A DNA stretch of 64,000 nt, taken from the NCBI RefSeq assembly GCF_008704935.1, contig NZ_CP023692.1:5641001-5705000 (forward strand). Direction: 5' to 3'. The notes under the pieces were generated by a model. It was not told where the DNA came from, ran no database searches, and worked only from the letters and a program-made list of their open reading frames with translations. Below, in pieces: positions 50,566 to 60,046 of this stretch. Every line of letters starts with the position of its first letter. The first letter of the stretch is position 1. The position numbers and the translations under genes were made by a program. The DNA is from Streptomyces vinaceus. GTDB taxonomy: Bacteria; Actinomycetota; Actinomycetes; Streptomycetales; Streptomycetaceae.

Positions 50566-53109
50566 GTGCCGGAACTCGTACTGGAATTGAATGGAAGGAC
50601 CTGGACGCTCGATCCGTCCAGGTCGTACTCGTTGGGGCGTGACCCCCAGGGAGACGTGGTCATCGACGACGCCCGGGTGTCGTGGCGGCACGCCACCATC
50701 GCCTGGAACGGCCGGGGTTGGGGCATCGAGGACCACGGCAGCACCAACGGGACCTACGTGCGCGGCGCGCGGGTCCAGCAGACCGAGCTCGTGCCCGGCA
50801 CACCCGTGTACCTGGGCAACGCCACCGACGGGCCGCGGCTGAATCTGAGCGCCGCCGCCGCGCCGCAGCAGGCCGTACCGCAGCAGGCCGCTCCCGCCTA
50901 CCAGGCTCCGGCGCCCGCCTACCAGGCCCCGGCCCAGCAGGCCGCCCCGGCGTACCAGGCCCCGGCCCAGGCGCAGGCCCAGCCGGCGCAGCAGCAGGCC
51001 TGGCAGCAGCCGCAGCAGGCCGCCGCCCACCAGCAGCAGCACCAGCAGGCGCAGCAGCCTCATGTCCCGCAGCAGCAGCACGCGGCCCCCGCCTACGGCG
51101 GTGACCGCAGCCCCACCACGTTCCACCAGATCGCCGTCGGCCGCGTCATGCGCATCGGCCGCGCGCTGGAGAACGAGCTGGTCGTCTCGGACCTCCAGGT
51201 CTCCCGCCTCCACGCGGAGTTCCGCTCCACCGGCGGCCGCTTCGAGATCCACGACCTCGGCAGCCACAACGGCACGTACGTCAACGGCCAGCCGTTGCCC
51301 AAGTCCGGCACCGCGCTCCTCGGCCCGAACGACATCGTCGGCGTCGGCCACTCGACGTTCCGGATCGTCGGCGACCGGCTGGAAGAGTTCGTCGACACCG
51401 GTGACGTCTCCTTCTCGGCCCGCCACCTCACGGTCACGGTCGACGGCGGCAAGCAGATCCTCAAGGACGTCACCTTCGGCGTCCCGGAGAAGTCGCTCAT
51501 CGGCGTCATCGGCCCCTCCGGCTCCGGAAAGTCCACGCTGCTCAAGGCGCTGACCGGCTACCGGCCCGCCAACGAGGGCGACGTCCTCTACGACAACCGC
51601 AACCTGTACAAGCAGTTCGCGGAGCTCCGCCAGCGCATCGGCCTGGTCCCGCAGGACGACATCCTGCACAAGGAGCTGAAGGTCAGCACGGCCCTCAAGT
51701 ACGCGGCCAAGCTGCGCTTCCCCGGCGACACCGCCGAGGCCGAGCGCGCCGCCCGCATCGACGAGGTGCTGCGCGAGCTCAAGCTGGACATCCACAAGGA
51801 CAAGAAGATCACCTCGCTCTCGGGCGGTCAGCGCAAGCGCGTGTCCGTGGCCCTGGAGCTCCTCACCAAGCCCTCGCTGATCTTCCTGGACGAGCCGACC
51901 TCCGGCCTCGACCCGGGCATGGACCGCGACGTCATGCAGCTGCTGCGCGGCCTCGCCGACGACGGCCGCACGGTCCTCGTCGTCACCCACTCCGTGGCCG
52001 AGCTGTCGCTGTGCGACAAGCTGCTGGTCATGGCCCCGGGCGGTTCGGTCGCGTACTTCGGCCCGCCGGACGAGGCGCTGAACTTCTTCGGCTACAGCAC
52101 GTGGGCGGACGTCTTCTCGGCCTTCGAGAACTACCGCGACTACGACTGGGCCGGCCGCTGGAAGGGCTCGCAGCACTACCAGCTGTACGCCGCCGACCTC
52201 GACGCGGTCGCCCCCCAGCAGGTCGCGATGCCCCCGATGCAGCAGATGATGCCGCCGAAGGCGCAGGGCTGGGGCGACCAGCTGTGGACGCTGATCCGCC
52301 GCTACGTCTCGGTGATCGCCTCCGACAAGGGCTTCATGGCCCTGATGCTGATCCTGCCCGCGGTCCTCGGCGTGGTCTCGACGGTCATCCCCGCGACCTT
52401 CGGCCTCGCGCCGCCGAAGCCGCCGTCCCGGTTCAACGGCGACGCCGGCACGATCATGCTGATCCTCTGCGTGGGCATGTGCTTCTCGGGCGCCGCGAAC
52501 TCGGTCCGTGAGCTGATCAAGGAACGGGTCATCTACGAGCGCGAGCGCGCCACGGGTCTGTCCCGGTCGGCGTACCTCATGTCCAAGGTGATCGTCCTCG
52601 GCTTCATCACGGCCATCCAGGGCGTGGTCATCTGCGCCATCGGCTTCGCCCCGCGCGACCTGCCCACCGAGGGCCTGCTCATGCCGCCGGCCGTCGAGCT
52701 CTGCCTCTCGGTCACCGCGCTCGGCTTCACCTCGATGATGTTCGGCCTCGTGATCTCCTCGCTGGTCAAGACCGCCGAGAAGACCATGCCGCTGCTGGTC
52801 ATGTTCGCGATCGTCCAGGTCGTCTTCACCGGCATCCTCTTCCAGGTCTACGACTCGCCGGGCCTGGAGCAGTTCGCCTGGCTGATGCCCTCGCGCTGGG
52901 CGGTCGCCGCCTCGGGCACCACGCTCGACCTCGGCAAGCTCATGCCGCCGTGGGACCAGGAGAACCCGACCAACACCGACCCGCTGTGGGAGCACTCCAT
53001 CGCGCAGTGGGGCGTGAACATCACGATCCTGCTGCTCATCGGTGTGGCCTGCGGTTTCGCGGTGCAGAAGCTGCTGCGCCGCCACGAGCCCGAGGTCATG
53101 CGCAACTAG
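50566..53109 (+). CDS. ABC transporter with two FHA domains, Rv1747-like exporter
   Basis: 847 residues from GTG 50566. FHA domain 1 (about 20-70: SLGRDPQGDVVI, VSWRHATI, STNGTYVRG) and FHA 2 (about 192-245: RIGRALENELVV, VSRLHAEF, SHNGTYVNG) are joined by a Gln/Ala/Pro-rich linker (98-178). Then an ATPase with GPSGSGKST (317-325), LSGGQRKR signature and FLDEPTSGLDPG, and a C-terminal ABC-2 permease of six helices. In M. tuberculosis the relative Rv1747 is controlled by Ser/Thr kinase PknF through FHA phosphothreonine binding; similar kinase control is inferred here. Confidence 0.95.
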   Translation: MPELVLELNGRTWTLDPSRSYSLGRDPQGDVVIDDARVSWRHATIAWNGRGWGIEDHGSTNGTYVRGARVQQTELVPGTPVYLGNATDGPRLNLSAAAAPQQAVPQQAAPAYQAPAPAYQAPAQQAAPAYQAPAQAQAQPAQQQAWQQPQQAAAHQQQHQQAQQPHVPQQQHAAPAYGGDRSPTTFHQIAVGRVMRIGRALENELVVSDLQVSRLHAEFRSTGGRFEIHDLGSHNGTYVNGQPLPKSGTALLGPNDIVGVGHSTFRIVGDRLEEFVDTGDVSFSARHLTVTVDGGKQILKDVTFGVPEKSLIGVIGPSGSGKSTLLKALTGYRPANEGDVLYDNRNLYKQFAELRQRIGLVPQDDILHKELKVSTALKYAAKLRFPGDTAEAERAARIDEVLRELKLDIHKDKKITSLSGGQRKRVSVALELLTKPSLIFLDEPTSGLDPGMDRDVMQLLRGLADDGRTVLVVTHSVAELSLCDKLLVMAPGGSVAYFGPPDEALNFFGYSTWADVFSAFENYRDYDWAGRWKGSQHYQLYAADLDAVAPQQVAMPPMQQMMPPKAQGWGDQLWTLIRRYVSVIASDKGFMALMLILPAVLGVVSTVIPATFGLAPPKPPSRFNGDAGTIMLILCVGMCFSGAANSVRELIKERVIYERERATGLSRSAYLMSKVIVLGFITAIQGVVICAIGFAPRDLPTEGLLMPPAVELCLSVTALGFTSMMFGLVISSLVKTAEKTMPLLVMFAIVQVVFTGILFQVYDSPGLEQFAWLMPSRWAVAASGTTLDLGKLMPPWDQENPTNTDPLWEHSIAQWGVNITILLLIGVACGFAVQKLLRRHEPEVMRN

Positions 53110-53140
53110 CCGGCCCGGGCCCCGCCCACCCGTACGAACG

Positions 53141-53181
53141 CCTCAGGGCGGCATCCCGGATACCGGGGTGCCGCCCTGAGG
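53141..53181. terminator. Bidirectional hairpin terminator
   Basis: A 19-position stem (53141-53159 with 53163-53181), one G-U wobble, around an ATA loop. It lies between the ABC exporter and the converging transglycosylase gene. Confidence 0.88.
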
Positions 53182-53208
53182 CGCACGGGGGGTCGCTACG
53201 CAGGTGCC

Positions 53209-53922
53209 TCAGTAGGCGCTGTTGACGTTGTCGATCGAGCCGTAACGGTCGGCGGCGTAGTTGGCCGCGGCGACGATGTTGGCGACCGGGTGGTACTGGT
53301 CCAGCGGGGTGCCGGGGACGTGGTACGCGAGGAAGGTCGGCTTGATGACCTGGAGCAGGCCCTTCGAGGGGATGCCGTTCTGGGCGTTGATGTCCCAGTT
53401 GTTGATCGCCCGCGGGTTGCCGCTCGACTCGCGCATGATGTTCTTGTACAGGCCGTTGTACGTGCCCGGAATCTTGTGCGCCTTCATGATCGCCAGCGAC
53501 TCCTTGATCCAGCCGTCAAGGTTGTTCGCGTAGACCGGCTTGCGGACGGTGGAGCGGCTGGCGGCCGCCTTCGCCTCGCGGTCCTTCTTCGCCTTGGCCT
53601 CGGCGTCGGCCTTCGCCTTCGCGGCGTCCGCCTTCGCCTTGGCGGCGACGGCCTTGGCCTTGATCGCGGCCTCGACCTTCGCGGCGTCGGTGGCCAGCTT
53701 GGACTGGGTACCGAGGTGCTGCACGGTCTTGGACTGGACACCCTCGACAGCCTGGGTCCACGCCACGGGGGCGGCGGTCACGGTCGTACCGGCGTCGGCG
53801 GAGCCGGCGGGGACGACGGTGGCGGCCAGGGCGGCGGCGCCGATGGTGGCGAACGCGGCGAAGGACATCTTCTGCGCCTTCGTCAGACGACGACTGTGGC
53901 CGGGGGTGCTGGTCTTGGACAT
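53209..53922 (-). CDS. Secreted transglycosylase SLT-domain protein
   Basis: 237 residues from ATG 53922. Signal peptide (KMSFAAFATIGAAALAATVV) with a likely cut after SADA. Then a charged coiled segment of AKAKADA-type repeats (about 80-125) and a lytic-transglycosylase-like C-terminus with catalytic Glu in IMRESSGNPRAINNWD and GLLQVIKPTF. It probably cleaves peptidoglycan outside the cell. A promoter and a 5' hairpin are visible upstream. Confidence 0.9.
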   Translation of the reverse strand: MSKTSTPGHSRRLTKAQKMSFAAFATIGAAALAATVVPAGSADAGTTVTAAPVAWTQAVEGVQSKTVQHLGTQSKLATDAAKVEAAIKAKAVAAKAKADAAKAKADAEAKAKKDREAKAAASRSTVRKPVYANNLDGWIKESLAIMKAHKIPGTYNGLYKNIMRESSGNPRAINNWDINAQNGIPSKGLLQVIKPTFLAYHVPGTPLDQYHPVANIVAAANYAADRYGSIDNVNSAY

Positions 53923-53958
53923 GCGTAGCAACCTCTTCGAATCGGGGGGCCGCAGGAA

Positions 53959-53989
53959 AGCGCCGCTCGGATCCGGGATCCGCGGCGCT
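53959..53989 (-). promoter_or_regulatory. Hairpin in the transglycosylase 5' leader
   Basis: Read on the minus strand, AGCGCCG-CGGATC pairs with GATCCG-A-GCGGCGCT around CCG, and TTTC follows. It sits between the predicted transcription start and the ATG. It could be an attenuator; no ydaO-type c-di-AMP aptamer was recognised. Confidence 0.55.
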
Positions 53990-54004
53990 GTGCGACGGGA
54001 GCAA

Positions 54005-54033
54005 TTCTTAGCGGCGGCAAAATCGCCTGGCAA
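54005..54033 (-). promoter_or_regulatory. Sigma-70-type promoter for the transglycosylase gene
   Basis: On the minus strand TTGCCA (54033-54028), a 17-base spacer and TAAGAA (54010-54005) give a good housekeeping match. The predicted start near 53998 leaves a leader of about 75 bases. Confidence 0.6.
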
Positions 54034-54078
54034 AGGTGTGACGTACGATGCCGCTTAGTGGATCAGGGGGCGCCGACG

Positions 54079-54096
54079 GGCCCGGAATTCCGGGCC
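54079..54096. repeat. Perfect 18-base palindrome in an otherwise empty 470-base gap
   Basis: GGCCCGGAATTCCGGGCC. Further right, TACAG (54216-54220) and CTGTA (54230-54234) flank a palindromic AATGCATT. No gene is visible between the transglycosylase and the kinase; the region is less GC-rich than its neighbours around 54130-54245. Confidence 0.5.
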
Positions 54097-54394
54097 GGGC
54101 GCTAGGCGCGGCAGTGCTGACACGGCCTTTATGCGTCCACTAGGCGCCTTCGTAAGTGACGTGGGTCCTATGCGCGGGCTCACATCGACCGCGTAACGGT
54201 CTCACCAAGCGTTGCTACAGCAATGCATTCTGTAACGGAATTCTCCACCTTGAGGACCACGACCCCGCCCCTACCCTCATCCCCGGTGCGGAGACGGACC
54301 CCCCGGCCCCCTCCCCGAGGAGGAGGACACACCGCCCCCCGCCCTAGGGCCCGAGCCCGATCCCGCAGGTCAGAGCCGCGAGTACGGTGAGGCC

Positions 54395-55540
54395 ATGACT
54401 GGTAGTCCCGTGTTCGGCGGCCCCCGCGGCGGCCTCGCCGCCGTCAGCACCGCGCTGCTCGCCATGAGCCGCCGGCTGGAGGTCCGCGACGTCCTGCGCA
54501 CGATCGTCGTCTCCGCCCGCGAGCTGCTCGACGCCGAGTACGCGGCCCTGGGCGTCCCGGACGACCACGGCGGCTTCGCCCAGTTCGTCGTGGACGGCAT
54601 CAGCGAGGAGCAGTGGCGCCGGATCGGCCCCCTGCCCCGCCAGCACGGCATCCTCGCCGCGATGCTCCACCAGGACGGCCCCGAGCGACTGGCCGACGTA
54701 CGCGAGGACCCCCGCTTCGAAGGCTGGCCCCCCGCCCACCCCGAGATGTCCGACTTCCTCGGCCGGCCCGTCCGTGACGGCGAGGAGACCCTCGGCGCCC
54801 TCTTCCTCGCCAACAAGAGGAGCCCCGGCGGCTTCACCGAGGAGGACGAGGAGCTCCTCGCCCTCCTCGCCCAGCACGCCGCGATCGCCCTCACCAACGC
54901 CCGGCTCTACGAGCGCAGCCGCGAGCTCACCATCGCCGAGGAGCGCTCCCGCCTCGCCCACGAGCTGCACGACGCCGTCGCCCAGAAGCTCTTCTCGCTG
55001 CGCCTCACCGCCCAGGCCGCCGCCGCCCTCGTCGACCGCGACCCCGCCCGCGCCAAGGGCGAGCTCCAGCAGGTCGCCGCCCTCGCCGCCGAGGCCGCCG
55101 ACGAGCTGCGCTCCGCCGTGACCGAGCTCCGCCCGGCCGGCCTCGACGAGGACGGCCTGGTCGCCACCCTCCGCGACCAGATCCACGTACTCGACCGCGC
55201 CCACACCGCACACGTCACCTTCGCCTGTGACGGCGTACGGGCCCTCCCGGCGACCCAGGAGGAGGCGCTGCTCCGCGTCGCCCAGGAGGCCCTCCACAAC
55301 GCCCTGCGGCACTCCGGCGGCGACCGCGTCGAGGTCGCCCTCGCCCGCCGGGCCGCCGGAGCGGTCCTGACCGTCACGGACAACGGAAGGGGCTTCTCCC
55401 CCTCCTCCGTCCGCGCGGCCGGACGCCACCTCGGCCTCGTCTCCATGCGGGACAGGGCCGGCGGCGTCGGCGGCCGCCTCACCGTGCACTCGGAGCCCGG
55501 TACGGGCACCACGATCGAGATGGAGGTCCCCGGTGGCTGA
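54395..55540 (+). CDS. GAF-domain sensor histidine kinase (NarL/LuxR type)
   Basis: 381 residues. An N-terminal GAF domain (about 20-170, VLRTIVVSARELLDAEYAAL ... PVRDGEETLGALFLANKR), then HisKA_3 with phospho-acceptor His in RLAHELHDAVAQKLFSL and an HATPase with N box ALHNALRHS and G box DNGRGF. No membrane segment, so a cytoplasmic sensor. The response regulator gene overlaps its end by eight bases. Confidence 0.94.
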   Translation: MTGSPVFGGPRGGLAAVSTALLAMSRRLEVRDVLRTIVVSARELLDAEYAALGVPDDHGGFAQFVVDGISEEQWRRIGPLPRQHGILAAMLHQDGPERLADVREDPRFEGWPPAHPEMSDFLGRPVRDGEETLGALFLANKRSPGGFTEEDEELLALLAQHAAIALTNARLYERSRELTIAEERSRLAHELHDAVAQKLFSLRLTAQAAAALVDRDPARAKGELQQVAALAAEAADELRSAVTELRPAGLDEDGLVATLRDQIHVLDRAHTAHVTFACDGVRALPATQEEALLRVAQEALHNALRHSGGDRVEVALARRAAGAVLTVTDNGRGFSPSSVRAAGRHLGLVSMRDRAGGVGGRLTVHSEPGTGTTIEMEVPGG

Positions 55541-56174
55541 CACGCCCATCCGCGTCCTGTTGGTGGACGACCACCAGGTGGTCCGCCGCGGCCTGCGCAC
55601 GTTCCTGGAGGTCCAGGACGACATCGAGGTGGTCGGGGAGGCCGCCGACGGGGACGAGGGCGTGACCCGCGCCGAGGAGCTGCGGCCCGACGTGATCCTG
55701 ATGGACGTCAAGATGCCGGGCACCGACGGCATCGAGGCCCTGCGCAGGCTGCGCGCGCTGGCGAACCCGGCGCGGGTGCTGATCGTCACCAGCTTCACCG
55801 AGCAGCGGACCGTGGTCCCGGCCCTGCGGGGCGGCGCCGCCGGGTACGTCTACAAGGACATCGACCCCGAGGCGCTCGCCGGGGCCATCCGCTCCGTCCA
55901 CGCCGGGCACGTACTGCTCCAGCCCGAGGTGGCCGACGCCCTGCTCTCCCAGGAGGGACCCCCCTCGCCCGGCCGGGCCGGCTCCCTGACCGAGCGGGAG
56001 CGGGAAGTGCTGTCCCTGATCGCGGACGGCCGGTCCAACCGGGAGATCGCCCGCGCGCTCGTCCTGTCCGAGAAGACGGTCAAGACGCACGTCTCCAACA
56101 TCCTCATGAAGCTGGACCTCGCGGACCGCACGCAGGCCGCGTTGTGGGCGGTCAGGCACGGGATCACGGACTGA
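55533..56174 (+). CDS. LuxR/NarL family response regulator
   Basis: 213 residues from GTG 55533, overlapping the kinase gene. Receiver domain with acidic pocket VDDH, phospho-acceptor Asp in VILMDVKMPG and Lys in YVYKDIDPEA. C-terminal LuxR helix-turn-helix LTEREREVLSLIADGRSNRE ending KTVKTHVSNILMKL. Cognate partner of the preceding kinase. The gene directly precedes the chaplin on the same strand with 151 bases between, raising the question of whether it regulates it. Confidence 0.95.
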   Translation: MADTPIRVLLVDDHQVVRRGLRTFLEVQDDIEVVGEAADGDEGVTRAEELRPDVILMDVKMPGTDGIEALRRLRALANPARVLIVTSFTEQRTVVPALRGGAAGYVYKDIDPEALAGAIRSVHAGHVLLQPEVADALLSQEGPPSPGRAGSLTEREREVLSLIADGRSNREIARALVLSEKTVKTHVSNILMKLDLADRTQAALWAVRHGITD

Positions 56175-56325
56175 ACCCGGGCAGCGGCGGTCCGTCCCGC
56201 TCCGATCGCGGATTCATACGGTCGGGTGGATGTCGCCCACATGGCGTATCCCGTTCATCCGATGACCGTTCTTCATGACGTGCCGCGGCGGCTGGCCGCG
56301 GCAGACGTACTGGAGGACGAAGAAC

Positions 56326-56571
56326 GTGAAGAACATCAAGAAGGCCACTGCCGTCACCGTGATCGCAGGCGGCCTCCTTGCCGCGGGTGCCGGAGTCTCC
56401 TCGGCGCACGGCGGTGCGTCGGCCGAGGGCCAGGCCGTGGGCTCGCCCGGCGTCGTCTCCGGGAACCAGGTCCAGGTCCCCGTCCACGTCCCCGTGAACG
56501 TGGTCGGCAACGCGGTCACCGTGATCGGCCTGCTGAACGGCGCCTGGGGCAACACCGGCGTGAACGCCTGA
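56326..56571 (+). CDS. chpE: Short chaplin, ChpE-like
   Basis: 81 residues from GTG 56326 with GGAGG nine bases upstream. Signal peptide (KNIKKATAVTVIAGGLLAAG) cut near SSAHG, then one chaplin domain: GSPGVVSGNQVQVPVHVPVN, NVVGNAVTVIGLLNGAWGN. No cysteine is present, the feature that sets ChpE apart from the disulfide-bearing short chaplins, and there is no sortase signal. Chaplins coat aerial hyphae and spores. A 9-base hairpin (56281-56303) precedes the ribosome site. Confidence 0.93.
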   Translation: MKNIKKATAVTVIAGGLLAAGAGVSSAHGGASAEGQAVGSPGVVSGNQVQVPVHVPVNVVGNAVTVIGLLNGAWGNTGVNA

Positions 56572-56586
56572 CCCGCCCCGCCCACC

Positions 56587-56624
56587 GGCCCCGCTTCCCC
56601 CACCTCTCCCCGGGAAGCGGGGCC
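56587..56624. terminator. Hairpin terminator after the chaplin gene
   Basis: GGCCCCGCTTCCC (56587-56599) pairs with GGGAAGCGGGGCC (56612-56624). It can serve the converging gene as well. Confidence 0.88.
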
Positions 56625-56663
56625 GCGGCGCGTCCGGCCCCGTGCCGGGCCCGGGCCCGCCTT

Positions 56664-57446
56664 TCAGCCCCGCTCGCGCTCCTCGACCGCCGCGTTGTAC
56701 GCCGCGACCAGCGCGCGCCGGGCCACCCGCTCCACCGGCCGCAGCGCCTCCGCCCGCGCCGCCATCTCCGAGGCGGCCACGGCCCCGCCCGGCCCGTGCT
56801 CGTACGCCAGCGACACCAGCAGGTCCACCCGCTGCGCGAGCGCCAGCACCCGCACCGCCCGCGGCGGGTACCCCGGCGCCAGCACCTCGCGCCCGGCGTC
56901 CGCCCGTGCCCGGTACGCCGACAGCGCGGCCTCCGCCACCGGACCCGACCCCGCCACGTCCAGCCGGGTCAGCACCACCGTCGCCTCGCGCAGCGCCTCC
57001 GCCAGCTCCCGCTCCGCCTCGCCCAGCGAGGGCACGTCCGCCGGCGGGGCCTCCCGTACCGGCAGGCAGTGCCACGTCACCGAGACGTGGACGTCCCCGG
57101 CCGGCCCCGCCTCGGCCACCTCCGGCACCAGACCCAGCGCCGCGCCCACCGCGACCACCGCCTCCTCGGCCTCCAGCGCCCGCGCGTTGAACTCCGGGGG
57201 CCCGCTCAGCCCCAGCGGATGCCCCGGCGCCGGCAGGGCGACCCGCAACCCGGTCACCCCCAGTGCCCGCAGCCGGCCGAGCGCCAGCGTCAGGCCCACC
57301 GGACCCGATTCGCCCGGCAGCCCTTCCACCCGGTGCACGGCGTCCTCGCCCACGATCGACAACACGGCCTCGTCGGGCGAGACCAAACCGGCCAGCAGTG
57401 CGTTCCCCCAGGCGGCCAACCGCCCTGAACGTGGTTCGAAAAGCAT
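56664..57446 (-). CDS. Conserved Streptomyces hypothetical protein
   Basis: 260 residues from ATG 57446 (MLFEPRSGRLAAWGNALLAG). Soluble, Ala/Val/Leu-rich, no signal or membrane segment. A predicted alpha-beta first half (VGLTLALGRLRALGVTGLRV) is followed by an all-helical second half. I do not recognise a named domain. It converges on the chaplin and diverges from the ABC ATPase. Confidence 0.8.
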   Translation of the reverse strand: MLFEPRSGRLAAWGNALLAGLVSPDEAVLSIVGEDAVHRVEGLPGESGPVGLTLALGRLRALGVTGLRVALPAPGHPLGLSGPPEFNARALEAEEAVVAVGAALGLVPEVAEAGPAGDVHVSVTWHCLPVREAPPADVPSLGEAERELAEALREATVVLTRLDVAGSGPVAEAALSAYRARADAGREVLAPGYPPRAVRVLALAQRVDLLVSLAYEHGPGGAVAASEMAARAEALRPVERVARRALVAAYNAAVEERERG

Positions 57447-57590
57447 CCCCCCACTTTACGGATCACCCCGGATCGGCCCGCGCGGCCAACCTGGCGCCCG
57501 GACCCCTCGCCGAGTGGCGTAGGTTTTCCCCTGGGGCTGCGCCTACCGGTGCACAGACGAACCGAGACTGCAAGGGGAGACAACACGCTC

Positions 57591-58391
<801 letters not shown>

Positions 58392-58446
58392 TAACGGGGC
58401 GATCGCACCCTGTCCCGACCGCGCCCGCCCCACCTACCATGACCAT

Positions 58447-58875
58447 GTGAACATCGACGCGTGGCTTTGGTGGCTCATCGGCGCGGTCGGACTGGGCATC
58501 CCCCTCGTCCTGACGGCGATGCCCGAGTTCGGCATGTTCGCCGTCGGCGCGGTCGCGGCCGCCGTCACCGCGGCCTTCGGCGGGGGAGCGGTCGCCCAGG
58601 TCCTCGTCTTCGTGATCGTGTCGGTGGCGCTCATCGCCGTCGTCCGCTCTATCGCCAACCACCATCGCGAACAGCGCCCCCAACACCGCACCGGAATCGA
58701 CGCGTTGAAGGGCAGGAGCGCACTCGTCCTCGAACGCGTCGACGGCAGCGGAGGCCGGATCAAACTCGCCGGCGAGATCTGGTCCGCCCGCACCCTCGAC
58801 GCGGACAGCAGCTTCGAACCGGGCCAGCAGGTGGACGTCGTGGAGATCGACGGGGCCACTGCGATCGTCATGTGA
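58447..58875 (+). CDS. NfeD family protein
   Basis: 142 residues from GTG 58447. Two to three N-terminal membrane helices (WLWWLIGAVGLGIPLVL, FGMFAVGAVAAAVTAAFGG, VLVFVIVSVALIAVVRSI) followed by an OB-fold C-terminus (GRSALVLERVDGSGG ... QVDVVEIDGATAIVM). NfeD proteins pair with SPFH/flotillin partners; that partner starts 95 bases downstream. Confidence 0.92.
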   Translation: MNIDAWLWWLIGAVGLGIPLVLTAMPEFGMFAVGAVAAAVTAAFGGGAVAQVLVFVIVSVALIAVVRSIANHHREQRPQHRTGIDALKGRSALVLERVDGSGGRIKLAGEIWSARTLDADSSFEPGQQVDVVEIDGATAIVM

Positions 58876-58969
58876 GCTTCTGATCAAAGCAGCCGACCCG
58901 CGGCCCCGGGGTCTGCGAGACTCCGCTCAACGGGGCAGCACAGACAGCCGGAAGGGCACGGGGAACCGC

Positions 58970-59956
58970 ATGCAACCGATCATCATCGTCCTGATCATTC
59001 TGGTGGTTCTGGTCTTCATCGCACTGGTCAAGACGATCCAGGTGATCCCGCAGGCCAGCGCCGCCATCGTCGAACGCTTCGGCCGCTACACGCGCACCCT
59101 CAACGCGGGCCTCAACATCGTCGTCCCGTTCATCGACTCGATCCGCAACCGCATCGACCTGCGCGAGCAGGTCGTCCCGTTCCCGCCGCAGCCGGTCATC
59201 ACCCAGGACAACCTGGTCGTCAACATCGACACGGTCATCTACTACCAGGTGACCGACGCGCGGGCCGCTACGTACGAGGTCGCCAGCTACATCCAGGCCA
59301 TCGAGCAGCTCACCGTCACCACCCTGCGCAACATCATCGGCGGCATGGACCTGGAGCGGACCCTGACCTCCCGCGAGGAGATCAACGCGGCCCTGCGCGG
59401 AGTCCTCGACGAGGCAACCGGCAAGTGGGGCATCCGCGTCAACCGCGTCGAGCTCAAGGCGATCGAGCCGCCGACCTCCATCCAGGACTCGATGGAGAAG
59501 CAGATGCGCGCCGACCGCGACAAGCGCGCAGCGATCCTCCAGGCCGAGGGTGTCCGGCAGTCCGAGATCCTGCGGGCCGAGGGTGAGAAGCAGTCCTCCA
59601 TCCTGCGCGCCGAAGGTGAGGCCAAGGCCGCCGCACTGAAGGCCGAGGGCGAGGCGCAGGCCATCCGTACGGTCTTCGAATCCATCCACGCCGGAGACGC
59701 CGACCAGAAGCTCCTCGCCTACCAGTACCTCCAGATGCTCCCGAAGATCGCCGAAGGCGACGCCAACAAGCTCTGGATCGTGCCCAGCGAGATCGGAGAC
59801 GCCCTCAAGGGCCTCTCGGGAGCCATGGGCAACTTCGGCCCCATGGGCGGAGGTTCGGGCTTCAACCCGCAGAACACCGGCAAGGACGGCGGCGACGGCA
59901 CCGGCGCCGCCGACAAGGCCGCCGCCGAGCGCCGCGAGCAGCCCCCCATCGACTGA
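58970..59956 (+). CDS. SPFH/Band 7 domain protein, paraslipin type
   Basis: 328 residues. N-terminal membrane helix (IIIVLIILVVLVFIALVKTI), SPFH domain (QASAAIVERFGRYTRTLNAG ... EVASYIQAIEQLTVTTLRN), then Glu/Ala-rich coiled coil with RAEGE-type repeats and a Gly-rich tail. Members scaffold membrane protease or stress complexes. Partner of the upstream NfeD gene. Confidence 0.94.
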   Translation: MQPIIIVLIILVVLVFIALVKTIQVIPQASAAIVERFGRYTRTLNAGLNIVVPFIDSIRNRIDLREQVVPFPPQPVITQDNLVVNIDTVIYYQVTDARAATYEVASYIQAIEQLTVTTLRNIIGGMDLERTLTSREEINAALRGVLDEATGKWGIRVNRVELKAIEPPTSIQDSMEKQMRADRDKRAAILQAEGVRQSEILRAEGEKQSSILRAEGEAKAAALKAEGEAQAIRTVFESIHAGDADQKLLAYQYLQMLPKIAEGDANKLWIVPSEIGDALKGLSGAMGNFGPMGGGSGFNPQNTGKDGGDGTGAADKAAAERREQPPID

Positions 59957-60046
59957 CCGGCCCGTCCCCTCCTGCATGATCAGTGAGGCCCCTCGACCTT
60001 CATGGCGGGGAGGCGACTCACTCATGCAAAGGGGATGGCTCCGTCC

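Noticed and set aside
53923..54060. Possible ydaO (c-di-AMP) riboswitch before the transglycosylase gene
   Set aside because: The conserved aptamer segments are not present; only a simple hairpin is seen.
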